Assembly (NCBI GenBank): GCA_034509735.1
Contig: JACGWO010000012.1
Coordinates: forward strand, 22,535,188-22,599,187
DNA length: 64,000 bases
Source: Sesamum alatum
Taxonomy: Eukaryota > Streptophyta > Magnoliopsida > Lamiales > Pedaliaceae
Direction: 5' to 3'
The translations under genes were made by a program, and so were the position numbers. Below the pieces are notes generated by a model that was not told the DNA's origin, did no database searches, and saw only the letters and a list, made by a program, of their open reading frames with translations. Every line of letters starts with the position of its first letter. Positions within the stretch are counted from its first letter, which is position 1. Below, piece by piece: positions 11,015 to 21,561 of the stretch.

Positions 11015-14005
11015 TCAAAAACTCGCCTCCTCAGTCGTCGGCCTCCTCAAGAAGTATCGCAAACTGTTTGCAAGAACCTGCGATGTTTTCATGAATAATT
11101 CGTCTGTCTTGTCTGAAAATAAGTCTATATTTATGATCGCGTTAGAACAACAACTTCATTGAGGGAGCGACGTACCTGTTGAAGAGGCCTGATGATGGCT
11201 TTACCGTTGTAGCTCACATGAAATTTTCCCTTAGCCAACAACCCCTACGACCGTAAAAGTAAAATTACCATGAAGCTCCGGTTATTCATTTTTATCCGAA
11301 ATATGTCAGGGTTAATTACAACGACTTCTCCTTAAAGTTAGTATAACGTTCTATTTCTGGCGTAATTGTGCTATATCCACTCCCAAAATAGGAGTAATTG
11401 TAAGTACAGACAGTAATTATTAGAACTTTGAGGAGATTCTTGTAATTATTACAAATATATATTAATGCGTGCACTGTAGTCTATTTTGTTAAACATATAC
11501 ACGACATGTGTACAAAGATTACATTATCTACTTTATTTCTAAGGAAAGATTTTGTACCTATGACGTGTATATATTAAATGGAATGGAAAATGCAATAGAA
11601 TTTGGAATAGAAAATCCAGTCTGCAGGCATTGATGCAGTAAGTTCATCCGAAACTAATATTTACCTCGGTATCAAACTCTCCTGACTTAACAGCTATATT
11701 TATGTAGGTAATGATCTTGACAAGATCCACGAGTAAGCCAGGACGATCAGCCGTCTCTACGTAGAGCAAGCTGCAATACAGTAAAAGCATGTTCGACGCT
11801 TTAACAACCTAGCATTCGTACAAGCAGTGAAGCAAATTTGGTTGATTTTTACCTCTGCTCAGGACCGTCATCGTAGATATGGATATGAGTAGCTATATCC
11901 ACATCAACCTGCAATTAACGTGCGGCCAAAACATAAGTAAATTAATATTAGCGAGTTTCCATACACAAACGTATTAGTAGATTTTTTAGACTCGTCCTCT
12001 ATTTAGGGGTGCTTGCAAAAACTTCTACGTTTGTGGTGAAAAAAGTTGTAGAATAAGTTGTAGGTTTATAACTTTTTTGTTTAGATAAGCTTATTGAAGT
12101 GGTTCAAAGGAATAAAATCTATATTACAAATACTCATTTTAACATATTTCCAGCAAAAAGCTGATAAGTGCTTAAAATAAGCCGTTGCAAATACCTTTTG
12201 GCTAGGCGGAATCGCACCAAATGCAGCCCCCATAGCCAACTGGGCGCTCGACTCCTGAAAAATCAACTCCAGACCTTTGAGAACAGAGGTAAAACCAGCG
12301 AAAGAGGTACAGTATTCGAAACTCCACGAGTCCAAGAACTTAGACAGAGAGAATACCGGATGATACTCGAGCAGATTGTTGATAATCGTCAAACGGATAG
12401 CTTCAAGCAACTCCGGATCATCAACCTTTCTCCCTGTAGAACTGAGTACCAGCCCATGCAGTCAAAATGATAAACCGACGAATCAGCTAATTTGACAATA
12501 ATCGAGTTATTATGACAAGCTTAAATGCTAATTTGACAACAATAATGACTAAGTTACAACAAGCTTCTCTTAATTTAGACAAGCAAAGATCAGAAGGAAG
12601 CAGACATATCACCTCTGCATGCCTTTAATCTTACATGCTAATTATGACAAGCTTTCAAGAAAATACAAAGACATAAATGGCAAGATCCAGATATCAGGAT
12701 TCACATGGTACAAGACCGTGCATATGATGAAGGCGGTGACACAATGATTTTGAAGCCCGATGCCAAAAATGTGAAGTAATAACATGAACTTACGCCTTAG
12801 TGATGGCAAACTTGTTGTGTTTACCAGATGAATCAAGGTAGACGTTTCCCTTGACGACATTCAGTCCAAGATTCTTCAGTGCATTCATCTGAAAACGCAA
12901 TTTTACCAGCAATCGTGCATTATTGAAACTTCTTCGCCTTTTTAACGCAAACAATAAACTATTAGGATTTTCTACTATATTTGGTAACCGAAAATTGATC
13001 ATGTGAAACTAAAGAAGAGCAAGGTATCATACTGTGTCCAAGAGAGTCCCAAGGCGGTCACCAAAGGTGATTTCGACAATGGTGGCATTGGGATCTGAAT
13101 CTTGATCTATTATAACAACGGGTGTTGGAATTTCATCGTTCTCCTCAGAACTCCCGTCCTGCTTTGCCAAATCCAATGATCAAACATGACGTCATGTAAT
13201 ATGGAAGAACCAAACGGGCGTAAACTGAAAATAAAAGCACTAATTGATACTCCATTTCAATACCTCCAAAGCTGCAGCAGATGACGCTTTCGGCATAAAT
13301 GGACTCACGGAAGACGACAAGCTGACATAAATACCAAAAGATATATTATATCGACAATTCATAAGTTAGCCAACCAAAAGATAATTCCAGCTGGGGGAAC
13401 TATAGTACGAGTTGAGTATCGACATTTGGACAAGCGCTGCAATATAGCAGAAACGAGACGGTCCATGGTTACAGGAAAGAATGTATGCCGTGGAATTTGA
13501 GTTATTGTCTTTTATAACTAATCAGGCGGTAACTAAGATAACGTCAACAACATCAAATCTTCAGCAAGATCATGTCCAAATCATAAACTTATTACCAGAG
13601 GTGTCCTCATTATACTCCTCTGCATACATGCATTGTCTCAGCTATTACAACAAAGGCAACAACTGAAGATATACGACCAACTAACATCGAATGGAAGAGG
13701 GTAACAGCAAAATGAAGCTCATGTACAATAAATTAGAGTGTTTGTGGTAGTAATTACAGGATAAAAACCCATAAGGATGAGTAAAACTCAAGACTTTAAA
13801 AGGGTCCTAAATCTAACTACCTATTCTAAATGCAAGGATCAATAGCATCATAAAGAAGCACAATTTTCACACACACACACACACACACACACATTTTGAA
13901 GTGCTTGATGTAACCATTATAGGAAAAACACATTAATTAGGATGAGTAAAACTCAAAACTTAAAAAGGTTCCTAAATAGATCAGTAGCATCATCAAGCAG
14001 CACTT

Positions 14006-14040
<35 letters not shown>

Positions 14041-14161
14041 TACACACTAAAGTGCTTGAATAAAACACATTAGGATGAGCAAAACTCAAAACTTAGAAAT
14101 GGTCGAAAATCTAAGTACCACTTTTAAATGGAATGATCAATAGAATCATCAAGAATCACAT

Positions 14162-14193
<32 letters not shown>

Positions 14194-14437
14194 TACAAAC
14201 ATATATATATATATATACACACACATACAACATATATATATATATGTATATATACACACACAGAGAAAGATGAATGAATTACCTTCTCTTGAAAGTAATG
14301 CATGAAAACTCCTGAACTGGGTCCAAACCAAACGAACGCATGAAAGGAGCTCCCCTGAAATAGGGCTGCTTCTCAATTCCATTCAAGTTCTTGCAGAACC
14401 CAAAATTACACCCCAGAGAAGCCATAGCCACAGCCAT
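11015..14437 (-). CDS. ACR11: ACT domain-containing protein ACR11, chloroplastic
   Basis: Ten exons join in phase to 290 aa, the usual ACR11 length: 14437-14283, 13321-13264, 13158-13033, 12888-12794, 12441-12357, 12254-12195, 11908-11853, 11770-11665, 11244-11176 and 11077-11015. All introns are GT-AG. Residues 1 to about 70 are Ser/basic and look like a plastid transit peptide. A first ACT domain covers about 96-165 ([20 protein letters not shown]). A linker follows with [18 protein letters not shown] and [21 protein letters not shown] second ACT domain (about 214-285) carries [20 protein letters not shown], and the C-terminus is [20 protein letters not shown]. In Arabidopsis, ACR11 is a plastid protein linked to Fd-GOGAT and glutamine synthetase GS2, so a role in nitrogen assimilation is expected by homology. 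The exon 5 acceptor was set at 12441, not the nearer AG, because only that keeps phase. Introns are otherwise intact and no lesions are seen. Confidence 0.93.
13768..14200. repeat. Triplicated unit with CA microsatellites in ACR11 intron 1
   Basis: A unit beginning AGGATGAGTAAAACTCAA occurs three times (about 13775, 13939 and 14073, the third with GAGCAAAA). Each copy is followed about 80-100 bp later by a CA/AC run (13870-13893, 14011-14036 and from 14166, the last interrupted by CG and followed by TA runs to 14250). The copies are diverged, so the tandem duplication is old. Confidence 0.75.
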
Positions 14438-14511
14438 TTTCTTATGTTAATATATCAGCTGAAACAACACAGAATGGAAGCAAAAAGATGAAGAAAAATC
14501 AGGGAAAGCTT

Positions 14512-14703
14512 CTATCTTTGTTTGAAGCTGGGATTCTTGATCGAGCAGCGGAGGAAGGAGTTGAAGAAAAATGTGAAGTGAGAGAGGTGGGAATGACTCG
14601 GAGAGAAGATATCAGCAGAGGAAAAGCACCGGGGCTGAAGAAAAGTAGGTGAATCTGGTGCCTTTGTGGTAAATGTTATGGTTGTTCTAGTAGTGTCCGC
14701 CAT
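14512..14703 (-). other. Upstream ORF in the ACR11 leader (63 codons)
   Basis: An ATG at 14703, in a strong context (purine at -3, GCG following), opens a 63-codon Ser/Thr/Phe-rich frame ending TAG at 14512. It stops 74 nt before the ACR11 start codon at 14437. With a TATA box at 14748-14754, transcription should start near 14720, so this would be the first ATG of the mRNA. The predicted peptide (MADTTRTTITFTTKAPDS...) has no family that I recognise. Either a leader intron removes it or ACR11 translation depends on reinitiation or leaky scanning. Confidence 0.5.
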
Positions 14704-14747
14704 TTCTCATCAACCAACTCACTATCTCCCACCCTGCGTTCCTGTCT

Positions 14748-14754
14748 CTTTATA
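14748..14754 (-). promoter_or_regulatory. TATA box of ACR11
   Basis: The minus strand reads CAGATATAAAGAGACAGG here. It lies about 45 bp upstream of the first ATG (14703) and about 310 bp upstream of the ACR11 start codon. The left edge of a foldback MITE lies only 24 bp further upstream. Confidence 0.55.
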
Positions 14755-14786
14755 TCTGTGCCTGTGTGTCCTTGTGATATTTATTT

Positions 14787-15315
14787 GTGATAATTACACC
14801 TCCTCCCTTCATATTTGGTGTAATTATACATAAATTTTTTATAAATTATGTTTAATATCTTAAAGTTTATTTCTATTTAATAAATAGGTTCATTCATTAA
14901 TCATAATCTATCAACTTTGTTGATATAGCAAAAGAACTGAATGAAAATACATATTTATCGTCGATTAACTTATTACTGGCTTATTGCAGGTCAAACAAAT
15001 CTTTTTTATGACCAAACTATCCTATATATCTTCACACGTTAATGCATGTTAGGACGTATATCTTCACCGTTATAAGATTAGTTTAGCCATAAAAGATTTG
15101 TTCGGCCTGCAATAAGTACGTAATAAGTCAATGAAGGATAAATATCAATTTTTCTGTAAGTTTTTTTTAATATCAACAAGTTCAATGAATTTTGACTAAC
15201 TGATGAACCTATTGTTAGACGGAAGTAAATATGAAGAATATTAAATATAATTTTTCAAAACACAGAGAATTTGCGTGTAATTATACCAAACTTCGTAAGA
15301 AAGTGTAATTGTCCC
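14787..15315. mobile_element. MULE-type foldback MITE, 529 bp
   Basis: The ends are inverted repeats: GTGATAATTACACCTCC at the left, and at the right the complement of GTGTAATTGTCCC. The flanks are TATTTATTT (14778-14786) and TATTTGTTT (15316-15324), a 9-bp target duplication with one mismatch, as expected of Mutator-like elements. It shares its internal sequence (around CGATTAACTTATTACTGGCT) with the element at 33910-34456. Confidence 0.8.
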
Positions 15316-15509
15316 TATTTGTTTCCTTTGAATACATCAATGTCGATGAGATAAGACATGAATTCAAAACCTCTTTGAAAAAAAATTAATATAATATCGT
15401 AACATTTTCTTATAATTTGAAATTAAAAAATGATGTGAAGTGTATGTACCTATTAATACGAATGTTCTTGTATTTTCACAATCACGTCTGGTTTGTGACT
15501 AGATACATA

Positions 15510-16222
15510 TAGGCCTCGTTTGGTTCGTACGAATTATGCATGATTAAATTGTGTGGGATGAAAAATAAAATGATAATTAATTCCATCATCCATTATGTAG
15601 TTGATGTTGTGAGAATTCAAACTACTCAAGTGAAATAGATGATTTCAATTTCATTTTTTTCTTTCTTCAACTTTTAGATAGGCAAGTATTTATAGGGTCG
15701 TCTCGTACTATCACCTCATATTTCTGCAGGTTAATCCGTATCTTCATGAGTTCTAGCAGGAATTTTTGTAATGATGATTTGAGCGGTTAAGATTTGATTT
15801 GCATATGCACGATTTGCTCATAGGTTTTCTTCATACGAGGTCTTCCACTTTGAGGCCATGCGCTCTAGGCCTCATGTGACTTTATAATCATTACCTAGAG
15901 TGGTTTCGAGAATGCTGAGGTCACTTCGTATTCATTTTTATTTGAGGGCTTCCCCTCTTCTCTTTAAGATTTTTTTTTTTTCGGGTGTCATCGTACCTCG
16001 CATTTGTCTGGTGTGGTCGTTTATTCGAGGCCCTCATAAGGATCTTACCTTCGACAAACTGATGGGATAGTGTATTATACCTCTTAGATGAGATACAATA
16101 TCCCAAATTAGGATTGCTAAAAACTAGATTTGTTATTAATATTAGGCTCTAATACTATGAACTAAATATGTGATTATGCAATGATATACAATCTTATCAT
16201 GTCAATCACACGAATCAAACTG
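15510..16222. mobile_element. Possible foldback element with GTTTGGTTCGT-type ends
   Basis: The left part reads CCTCGTTTGGTTCGTACGAATT. The right part, read from the complementary strand, begins CCAGTTTGATTCGTGTGATT, an imperfect inverted repeat of about 40 bp. The interior (15700-16110) is not self-complementary and looks like inserted or unrelated DNA. Target duplications are not clear, so the class is open. Confidence 0.35.
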
Positions 16223-16411
16223 GATTTAAATTATTATTCAAGTACCAAAATAGCTCTTGAAGTATAAAATATACCAAAAAGATCCCTATCGTTTGCAACC
16301 ATCATCCTACCCTTTTAGAAAAGTCGACATGGTGTTGACCATTTTGCCATTAGAACCAAAGTGCCCCTAGTTCAACAGTATAAACATGGCTGGAACTAAA
16401 GTATTTTCGTG

Positions 16412-16909
16412 GGGTAAATTATATTTTTAGTCCCATAAGTGGACTCGTTTCTAATTTTAGTCCCATACTGTGGGCAATTCACACATTACATCCCATATGT
16501 CCATTTTTTTTTTTCAATTTTAGGACCAAAAGGAGTTTTCCGTTAATTGCTAATGGCAGAATCACGTGACTCGCACACCTCCGTTAAATTACTCGGGGTA
16601 AATTATATTTTTTGTCCCATAAATGGACCCATTTCTAATTTTGATCCCATAAGTGGACCCATTTCTAATTTTTGGTCCTACAGTATGGGACCAAAATTGA
16701 AAAAGGGTCAACTTATGTGACCAAAATGTAATTTATCCCAAGCAATTTAACGTAGGCGTGTGAGTCCATTAGCGACTAACGGAAAACCCCTTTTAGTCTT
16801 GAAATTGAAAAAAAAATTGGACATATGGGATGTAATGTGTGAATTCCCCACAGTATGAGATCAAAAATAGAAACATGTCCACTTATGGAACCAAAAATGT
16901 AATTTACCC
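16412..16909. mobile_element. MULE-type foldback MITE, 498 bp
   Basis: Inverted arms start GGGTAAATTATATTTTTAGT and end in the complement (AAAAATGTAATTTACCC). The flanks TATTTTCGTG (16402-16411) and TATTTTTGTG (16910-16919) form a 10-bp duplication with one mismatch. An internal secondary copy of the arm starts at about 16595. Confidence 0.8.
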
Positions 16910-16919
16910 TATTTTTGTG

Positions 16920-18400
16920 TTGCAATAATTATCAAAATCAGTTTAGGAAATTTTAAAATTATTATGAAACATTATTATTATTATTATTAAAATTATTATT
17001 ATTATTATTATTATTATTATTTTGTTACAAATACTGCAATATCTAGTGGTAGCAGCTCTAGCCAAAAAAAGTATTGGACTTGTCATACTGTTGATCATAA
17101 CATTATTTGAGTGATTTTTGTGGCATGCGATGTGAATGTAAGAAGAGTGCGGCAATTTGAATGGCTTCGACTGAAAATAATCCCGAAAGGAAAATTTGCA
17201 TGTTGTGCAAATTGAATATATATAAGAACCTTTCATTGTTGCTTTTTATGATAAAAATTTTATGATATTTCTAACTTGTGATTTATAATTTCAGAAATTG
17301 AATGGATGTAATGTCTAAGATGCCTCGAATCTGAAAGTTGTGAAAATGATTAGAGAATGGTAAAGGTCTCATACACTACATCCACTGATATGTCATAATA
17401 TGTAATATTGATTCATTTTTTTGAGCTAATGTGCAATCGGTAAAAACATAATTTACTGTTAAAATTTTAGGCCGTTTTTTGTATTTGACTGTTAATAAGA
17501 TGATTTTTTTTTGGTAGATGTTATACTTTAAGGGTCATTTTGCAATTTTGGTGATAGTTCACGAGTGGTAAATATATTTACTCCTACATATCACTATAGA
17601 CTTATCATTTTTTAAATAAAATGACGTCACATCGAATTTTTTATAATTATCATGCGTTTAGACAAAAATGGAGTGATATGTAAACATCATAAATTTGGAA
17701 GGGATATTTTAGTAATTTCAAAGGGAAGGCAAGCATTTTATGGAGGTTATTGTAATAATTCAGCCTTTACAACAAAAACGTTGTTACGTAGTCGAGTGAA
17801 CACTGCAATTTCTTTAAATCCCACAATTTCTGAACCCAATAATTCAAAAATTGTAAATTTTGAACAAAAATTTCATGCAAGTGAACAACAAATTTTTCCC
17901 AAATTTTGATTATATTCCCGCCGTTATTTAAATTACCATCATATGTAGAAAATAACGGATAAACCGTTGATTTAGGATACCGGAACATATAGAAAATAAT
18001 TAAGATCATCGAATAATTATTTTATTTTTAAGTTATAAATTCATTGAAATCAATATCGTGAAGGTCTTCTAAAGGTAAAATAAATTAATTTATAGTAAAA
18101 ATAATTATTTTATCCTTTAAAATTACAATATTATTGTCGTATGATTGGTTCACGACGAACAACACAATAATTAGATGGGGGTGATGGAGAGGAGCTATGG
18201 AAAATTAAGAGATATAGAGGGGATCAAAGAAGAAAAATTAGTCCACAAGACCTAAGTTCAACATTAATCAAGTTTGGTAGTTAAATGCAAATTATTTGAA
18301 GCTAGAGGGCTAACATGGTATAACTCTTAACCTTAGGGGTCAATATGTACTTTTTATAAGTTTAAGTTCTTGGTTTTTGCCGCTACTGTGTGCGATCGTG
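16920..18400. other. AT-rich intergenic DNA with an ATT microsatellite
   Basis: An interrupted (ATT/TTA)n run lies at 16972-17023. The remainder has short open frames only (for example 17652-17909) with no recognisable domain. A TATA-like run with a GA repeat at 18402-18443 precedes the next gene. Confidence 0.5.
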
Positions 18401-18410
18401 TGTGTATATA

Positions 18411-18413
<3 letters not shown>

Positions 18414-18447
<34 letters not shown>

Positions 18448-20077
18448 AAAATGGTGAGGCTAACTGCGCGATTTGATTTGGAAACGCCCTCACTTTTCCG
18501 ATGCCATTCGAGAAGGGGAATTAGATCTCCGAGGTTGTTCTCTCTAAAAACTCGTACCATCAATTCAATGTATATGTATGTGCTTGATGTATGGAAGGTT
18601 AATTTTTGAAGTATATTATGTTCGTGTGCAGTGATAAGTTTCGCACGCAAATTTGTTCTTATGAAATTTTTGATTCCGTTACTTTTTCTTCGTTTGTAGA
18701 GTTTCTGAAGATTGTGTTGTGTTTTTGGTTGTTCTAGTGATTTTCTTTCTGTTTGTTGAATTACAGCATCAGTTTGATTTATCTGATAACGAAATTGTGA
18801 AGCTTCTGAAATCGATTGGACAGTTGTTCTTGAACAATAACGGAACCACTCATATCAATCCCAATTTGGGTATGCTTTTCCATTTTCATTTCAAACTTTT
18901 TGGAGGCCTGAAGCTTGAAAGAAGTGAAATTTACTGTCGATTTTCGCTAATGATTAGGTCTGTTTATTAGATAATAATGAATGAACGAGTACTAAATGTA
19001 ATTTCCTAAATGTCGGGGTTTATGTGTAATTAGTCCAAATCTCAATAAAGGGCGACGTAATTATTCCTATTTAAAATCATGGTCAATTTGGTTCATCGTT
19101 TAACTATAAGAACAATGTGACCAGTTATGAAGACTGGGATGAAGTACTCAAATCCTGTTCTTGCAACTGAAATTGTTGGTATTATGCTATCCTTTTAACA
19201 TGAATATGAAAATAGTAACTCGAACCGATACAGTTTGATAGTAACTCTTTGCATGTTGCTGCACCCATGAGCTGAAATATTCTTGCGGACACTAAAAGAC
19301 TATGAGTCTCAAAAGTTTTGTATTTTAGAGGAAAAGTGTTTGGAATACTTTTGCTACTGTGTGTACCAAAAATTTAAAATTTGGTTGTGAAGAGTCGTGA
19401 TTCCTTTACCATCTGGTTTGGCCGAGACTTATGGTCCACGGGTTCATGGTAGTAAGAAAAAAGTCAAAGTTCGTGGTAAGAATGAGTTTGCGTAAGTCCC
19501 TATTTGTGATTTTAATGTCTTTTCTCACAATGTTGTATCCCCCAGCACAGGCTCGTTATGAGAATTTATTGTGTTTTTCTGTCTTCATGTGCCATAAGAG
19601 GGATGCTTCTGTGTGTTTACCTTACTAAGTAACCGACTACCTTAGGAAGTTAGGTCCTTGTCGTAGTATGTAAATGTTTACGTGCTTGCTATTCTTCGTT
19701 GACATTGTTGCTTTCAAGTTTCCATGTTTAGATAACTTCTCCTCTTGTTGAATAACATATGGTTGGTTCATGTCAGTAAAAACTTCTATTGTTGCACAAT
19801 TCTGCTAGCATTTCCTTAGTATCTGTTTAGGTTCCTTCAATTATACTCCAGGGGAATTTAGTAACCTTTTTAACTTGCCTTGCATCGACTTGCTATTTTT
19901 TCTCCTATGCTGAAAATGCCTTATCAGTGATTGCAATCAATATGAATGACAGGGAAATAAGTGAGAGTGCCCAACTGGATCATCATCATATGATTACTGA
20001 TGAAAAACAAGCGAAGGATGAAACTACAGCTGCTGAATCTGAACAGAAAAACGACGGGCCCTGCAAAAATGGAAGAG
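18414..20077 (+). CDS. 5' exons of an unidentified protein-coding gene, truncated
   Basis: A TATA-like run (about 18403) and a (GA)n leader (18414-18443) precede exons with good GT-AG borders and continuous phase: 18767-18869 (HQFDLSDNEIVKLLKSIGQL onward), 19395-19491 (VIPLPSGLAETYGPRVHGSK onward) and 19953-20077 (an acidic Glu/Lys-rich stretch with DHHHMITDEKQAKDE). The first coding exon is uncertain. An ATG at 18451-18453 lies directly before a strong donor (ATG followed by GTGAGG), which would splice in phase to the 18767 exon. I do not recognise the family. After the last donor (20078) no further exon is seen: a foldback element (20356) and a 7-kb LINE follow. The gene is either truncated or has a very large intron. 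Reading through the donor gives a stop at 20113-20115. Confidence 0.45.
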
Positions 20078-20355
20078 GTATTGATAATTGCCTTAATATA
20101 GCTATATTGATATAGTTTACAGATCGGATTTTGTACTAAAGTTGTGGTCTTGTTTAGATATCTTCACAAAGGTTTACTGATCTTTCTGAATCCTGTTAAT
20201 AGGTATTTATTATTTTTTATGGAAATCCAGTTCTAAATTTGATAAGTAATTCGCCCACAATTTCTGATCTTCTGCATATGGATCTAACTCCTTTCTTTGC
20301 TTGATTGAAATAGGTTGGTTCATCGATGTGTTTAGTACCGCTATGTATCCAGAAT

Positions 20356-21066
20356 GGGTAAATATCCATTTTGGTCCCTAAATTATGCCACTTATCCACT
20401 TGTGGTCTCTCATGTATCCTGCTCGTCAGATTTGATCTCTCAAGTTTAAAGATTTCATTATTTTTGGTCCCTCCGTTAAATTTTCTGTTAAAATTAACGG
20501 AATTCTTATTTTAAAAAAAATAAAATAAACACATTTGAGGGGGACTCGAACTTGGGTGATAAGTGTAACAAAACAATGCTTGTACCACTAGACCAAGTCT
20601 ACAGCTACTCAACCAAAATCAACTAAAGTATGTTGTAGTAGCCGAAAGTTTGTTTCTTGGTTTTTAGTCTCCCAAATTTTAAAAAACGTCTCTAAAAATT
20701 CCAAACATGATAAGTCATAAAAATTCCACAAGAATAAATTTTAAAAATTTAACAAGGATACATAAGTCATACTTTAAGATAACTAGATCTCGGGTAAATA
20801 AAAATCCTAGTGGCAAACTTGGTTTAGTGGTATGAATTTTGTTTTGTTACATTTAAGACCCAAGTTCGAGTCCCCTTGAGCATAAATGCGTTGTTTTATT
20901 TTATTTTATTTTTTATGAATTCCATTAATTCTAACAGAAAATTTAATGAAGGGACCAAAAATAATAGAATTTTTAAATTTGAGGGATCAAATTTGATAAG
21001 TAGAATACATAAGAGATCAAAAGTGACTAAATGACATAGTTTATGGACCAAAAGTGATGTTTACCC
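20356..21066. mobile_element. MULE-type foldback element with tRNA-like promoter boxes in both arms
   Basis: Long inverted arms begin GGGTAAATATCCATTTTGGT and end in the complement of GGGTAAACATCACTTTTGGT. The flanks TATCCAGAAT (20346-20355) and TATCCAAAAT (21067-21076) make a 10-bp duplication with one mismatch. Each arm carries a Pol III type-2 promoter pair. On the right arm (plus strand) the A-box TGGTTTAGTGG is at 20820-20830 and the B-box-like AGTTCGAGTCC at 20863-20873. On the left arm (minus strand) the A-box TGGTCTAGTGG is at 20595-20585 and the B-box at 20552-20542. A tRNA-derived sequence was apparently captured before the arms were duplicated, or the whole is a tRNA-related foldback element. 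Confidence 0.8.
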
Positions 21067-21561
21067 TATCCAAAATCAAGGCAAAAATTACAGATCATTA
21101 TTGCAGGCGTTCCTCTTATCTGAATCTGCAGTACAGACTTAAACATAATTTTTTCTCTCTCTATCTTTTGAGAGTTTTTCTCTCTCTTTGTGAGTGCGTG
21201 TGCTCTTTCTTAGTTTCTGACTCCCAAGATTTGGATAGCCACTTTTCTGGGGGGACCACACCGAAATCCGCATTGACACATCAACTTGCAACGCCCTGGT
21301 TCTATCCTCTGTTGTCCTTGTGTCCCTTCTTTCTTTGCTGACCCCTTTTGTCTCTTTTCGAGCTTTGTCTTTTCTCTTGCATCGATCTCGGTTTGTTTCT
21401 TATTACTTTTGGTTTCTAACGATTCTCTGAGTGGGCTTGTTGTGGCTGTTTTTGTGGTACTTGTTTTGCAGGGTTAGCTGGCTCAGGACTGGTTCATCAG
21501 CACTGCACCTAATGGGCTACTCTGTTGGCCGACCTGCTCTGATTGGGTATTTCGTTGGCTT

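Noticed and set aside
17652..18009. Open frames on both strands of 80-85 aa
   Set aside because: They overlap each other, are short and lack any domain; composition is that of AT-rich intergenic DNA.
20820..20885. Possible functional tRNA gene
   Set aside because: The A- and B-boxes are good but the sequence does not fold into a tRNA cloverleaf by eye and is mirrored in the opposite arm of a transposon.
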